Shown: positions 62,766 through 64,000 of the stretch, piece after piece | How the letters are laid out: each line of letters begins with the position of its first letter | Position numbering within the stretch: position 1 is the first letter of the stretch | Origin: Epiperipatus broadwayi | Lineage: Eukaryota; Onychophora; Udeonychophora; Euonychophora; Peripatidae | Reading direction: 5' to 3' | Length of the DNA stretch: 64,000 bases | Assembly (NCBI GenBank): GCA_028023455.1 | Contig: JAQFVV010006271.1 | Location: 2,234,987 to 2,298,986 of the forward strand | Made by a program: the position numbers and the translations under genes | Notes under the pieces: model-generated | The model's input: the letters and a program-made list of their open reading frames with translations, nothing else | Database searches by the model: none | Told to the model about the DNA's origin: nothing

Positions 62766-64000
62766 AGGTGCTATTATGTAAAACTTGTTGTGGCAAGTGA
62801 AATAAAAGCATTATAAAAAAAGAAGTGTGCTTTCTTTCTAAAAAAGTCACGCTTCATATACTATATATATATTGTGCCATTACAATTTAGTCAGTAGCTA
62901 AATTTGTAGTAATGTGCATGAAAGAAAATGTGGAACAAAAATCATCATCACATTTTTATATAGGAAGCTGGAGGGCAACCAAGTTTAAACCCTACAAGAT
63001 CAATTTCTGAAAGCTTAAGATAGAAAAGAGAGTGGGGCAACAGTCATGCTCTTTATTTGTTTGTGTGTTGATAAAAAACTCAAAAAGAATAATACACACA
63101 TTTAATTATTCAATATTTAATTTTTTTTTGTTAAAAAAGTAAAGTAATAACACATATATAGGCAGTGTGTGTGTAAACTATTTAATTATCATTGCATATT
63201 TCAAATATTAAACTCTCTTCAAAGCTAGCCTACATTTGCTAAATTCTAATATTTTATTCTATTTCTATTTTTGTCTTTCTATGATTATAATTTGAGGTTT
63301 GAAAGTTGTAGACTGGGGTTCGAAAGTTAAGGATTTAATTTGAGATATTAAAATCATAATTTCTAAAAAAACATTTAGGTTGTTGTAATAGGCCAGTTTT
63401 ATAAATGATGTGAATGGCAATGTGTGTGTGTGAGTGTATGGTATAAATAAATTACATTTTCACATATTAAAAATGTTAAAGAAAAAGAAAAACAATTCGG
63501 TTAGTTTTTTTTTTTTACTCAAAGGTTTTGCTATAAAAGTTTCTTGTTTGTATCTGTATTTTTTAAGACTTAGAAGTCCAGCTAGAAATCTTCAAAGAGA
63601 AGAGATTGAATATTATAGTAGTGTTATTTTTAACAGCCAAGTGAGACAAGAAACGCTTGGGATAATTTTACTTGAAAAACAAATTAAGCTTTCCAAAAAT
63701 CATGTAAGTGCCAGTTTCTTATATTGTTTGTTACTATCACTCTAACTAAGAAAATAAGGTATAAAAACTTGTCTGGGAAAAATCAGAAAAAATATTTTTT
63801 AAATATTGAAACTAAAGAAGAGAAGTATTTTAGCTTCGGCTAGATATCAATTTAAGAATTCATTTTTTTTTTGGTATAAAGTTTTTTTGAAGATTGAAAA
63901 TATAAGAATATCAAGCTAGAAAAAATATATAGGTCTCATCTGGGGAAATTCCCTGATTCATCATCAACCAGCATATTTATATAAAAATATCTTGTCTGAA
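62766..64000. other. AT-rich intergenic DNA, no gene seen
   Basis: A 103-codon frame at 63434-63745 has no recognisable domain and begins in low-complexity Lys-rich sequence, so it is not called. A short (GT)n run lies at about 63421-63435. Confidence 0.45.

Noticed and set aside
63434-63745. 103-codon ORF as a host exon
   Set aside because: It starts in low-complexity sequence, has no domain, and no splice-supported neighbours are visible.

Overview
This window reads as a repeat-rich, very AT-rich piece of an animal nuclear genome with no recognisable host gene. Three different LINE types, Penelope-like elements with GIY-YIG domains, tRNA-derived repeats, long (TA)n tracts and foldback elements all point to a metazoan. 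The mix would suit a mollusc such as a cephalopod, but nothing here fixes the taxon, so that is a weak inference. Nearly all coding capacity belongs to mobile elements, most of it broken.

Layout. 1-4076: intergenic DNA with one duplicated ~230-bp block. 4077-10416: a complete, young LTR retroelement (element A, minus strand) with two nearly identical ~2-kb LTRs, a short interior and one intact 457-codon gag-like coiled-coil ORF; no pol is present. 10437-11220: a 5'-truncated Penelope-like remnant. 11312-14131: a decayed RTE-type LINE (minus). 14858-15690: a long foldback element. 15700-20380: mostly featureless AT-rich DNA with one 210-bp tandem duplication. 20381-21480: a decayed LTR element (element D, plus) with an LTR end/primer-binding-site (PBS) junction and a gag-like coiled-coil remnant. 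22590-27280: a decayed CR1/Jockey-type LINE (plus). 28561-31125: a tRNA-derived repeat and two pairs of direct repeats. 35368-35816: a foldback element whose loop carries a tRNA-like sequence with a duplicated B box. 35984-42171: an L1/Tx1-type LINE (plus) with a 25-A tail, ORF1 interrupted by two in-frame TAA codons and ORF2 by frameshifts. 45155-55560: two LTR-like direct repeats of about 4-5 kb around a ~0.75-kb satellite (region C), the second copy interrupted by a head-to-head pair of Penelope-like fragments. 55571-62395: element B (minus), with a gag-like repeat-rich ORF and a remarkable 839-bp palindromic terminus. 62496-62745: a small foldback element.

The most interesting thread is that elements A and B, which share little primary sequence, have the same layout. 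Each has TGTAA.. ends inside (AT)n tracts, a single gag-like ORF with short coiled-coil repeats and no polymerase. In each, the junction between LTR end and primer-binding site is repeated several times next to the LTR: four ~55-bp units in A, at least five units in B, with B's also mirrored in a palindrome. Element D is a degraded third case on the other strand. I propose a group of non-autonomous LTR retroelements with reiterated LTR-end/PBS modules. The repetition is directly visible; the functional reading is inference.

No sequence search, alignment or folding program was run. Boundaries marked as approximate were read by eye.
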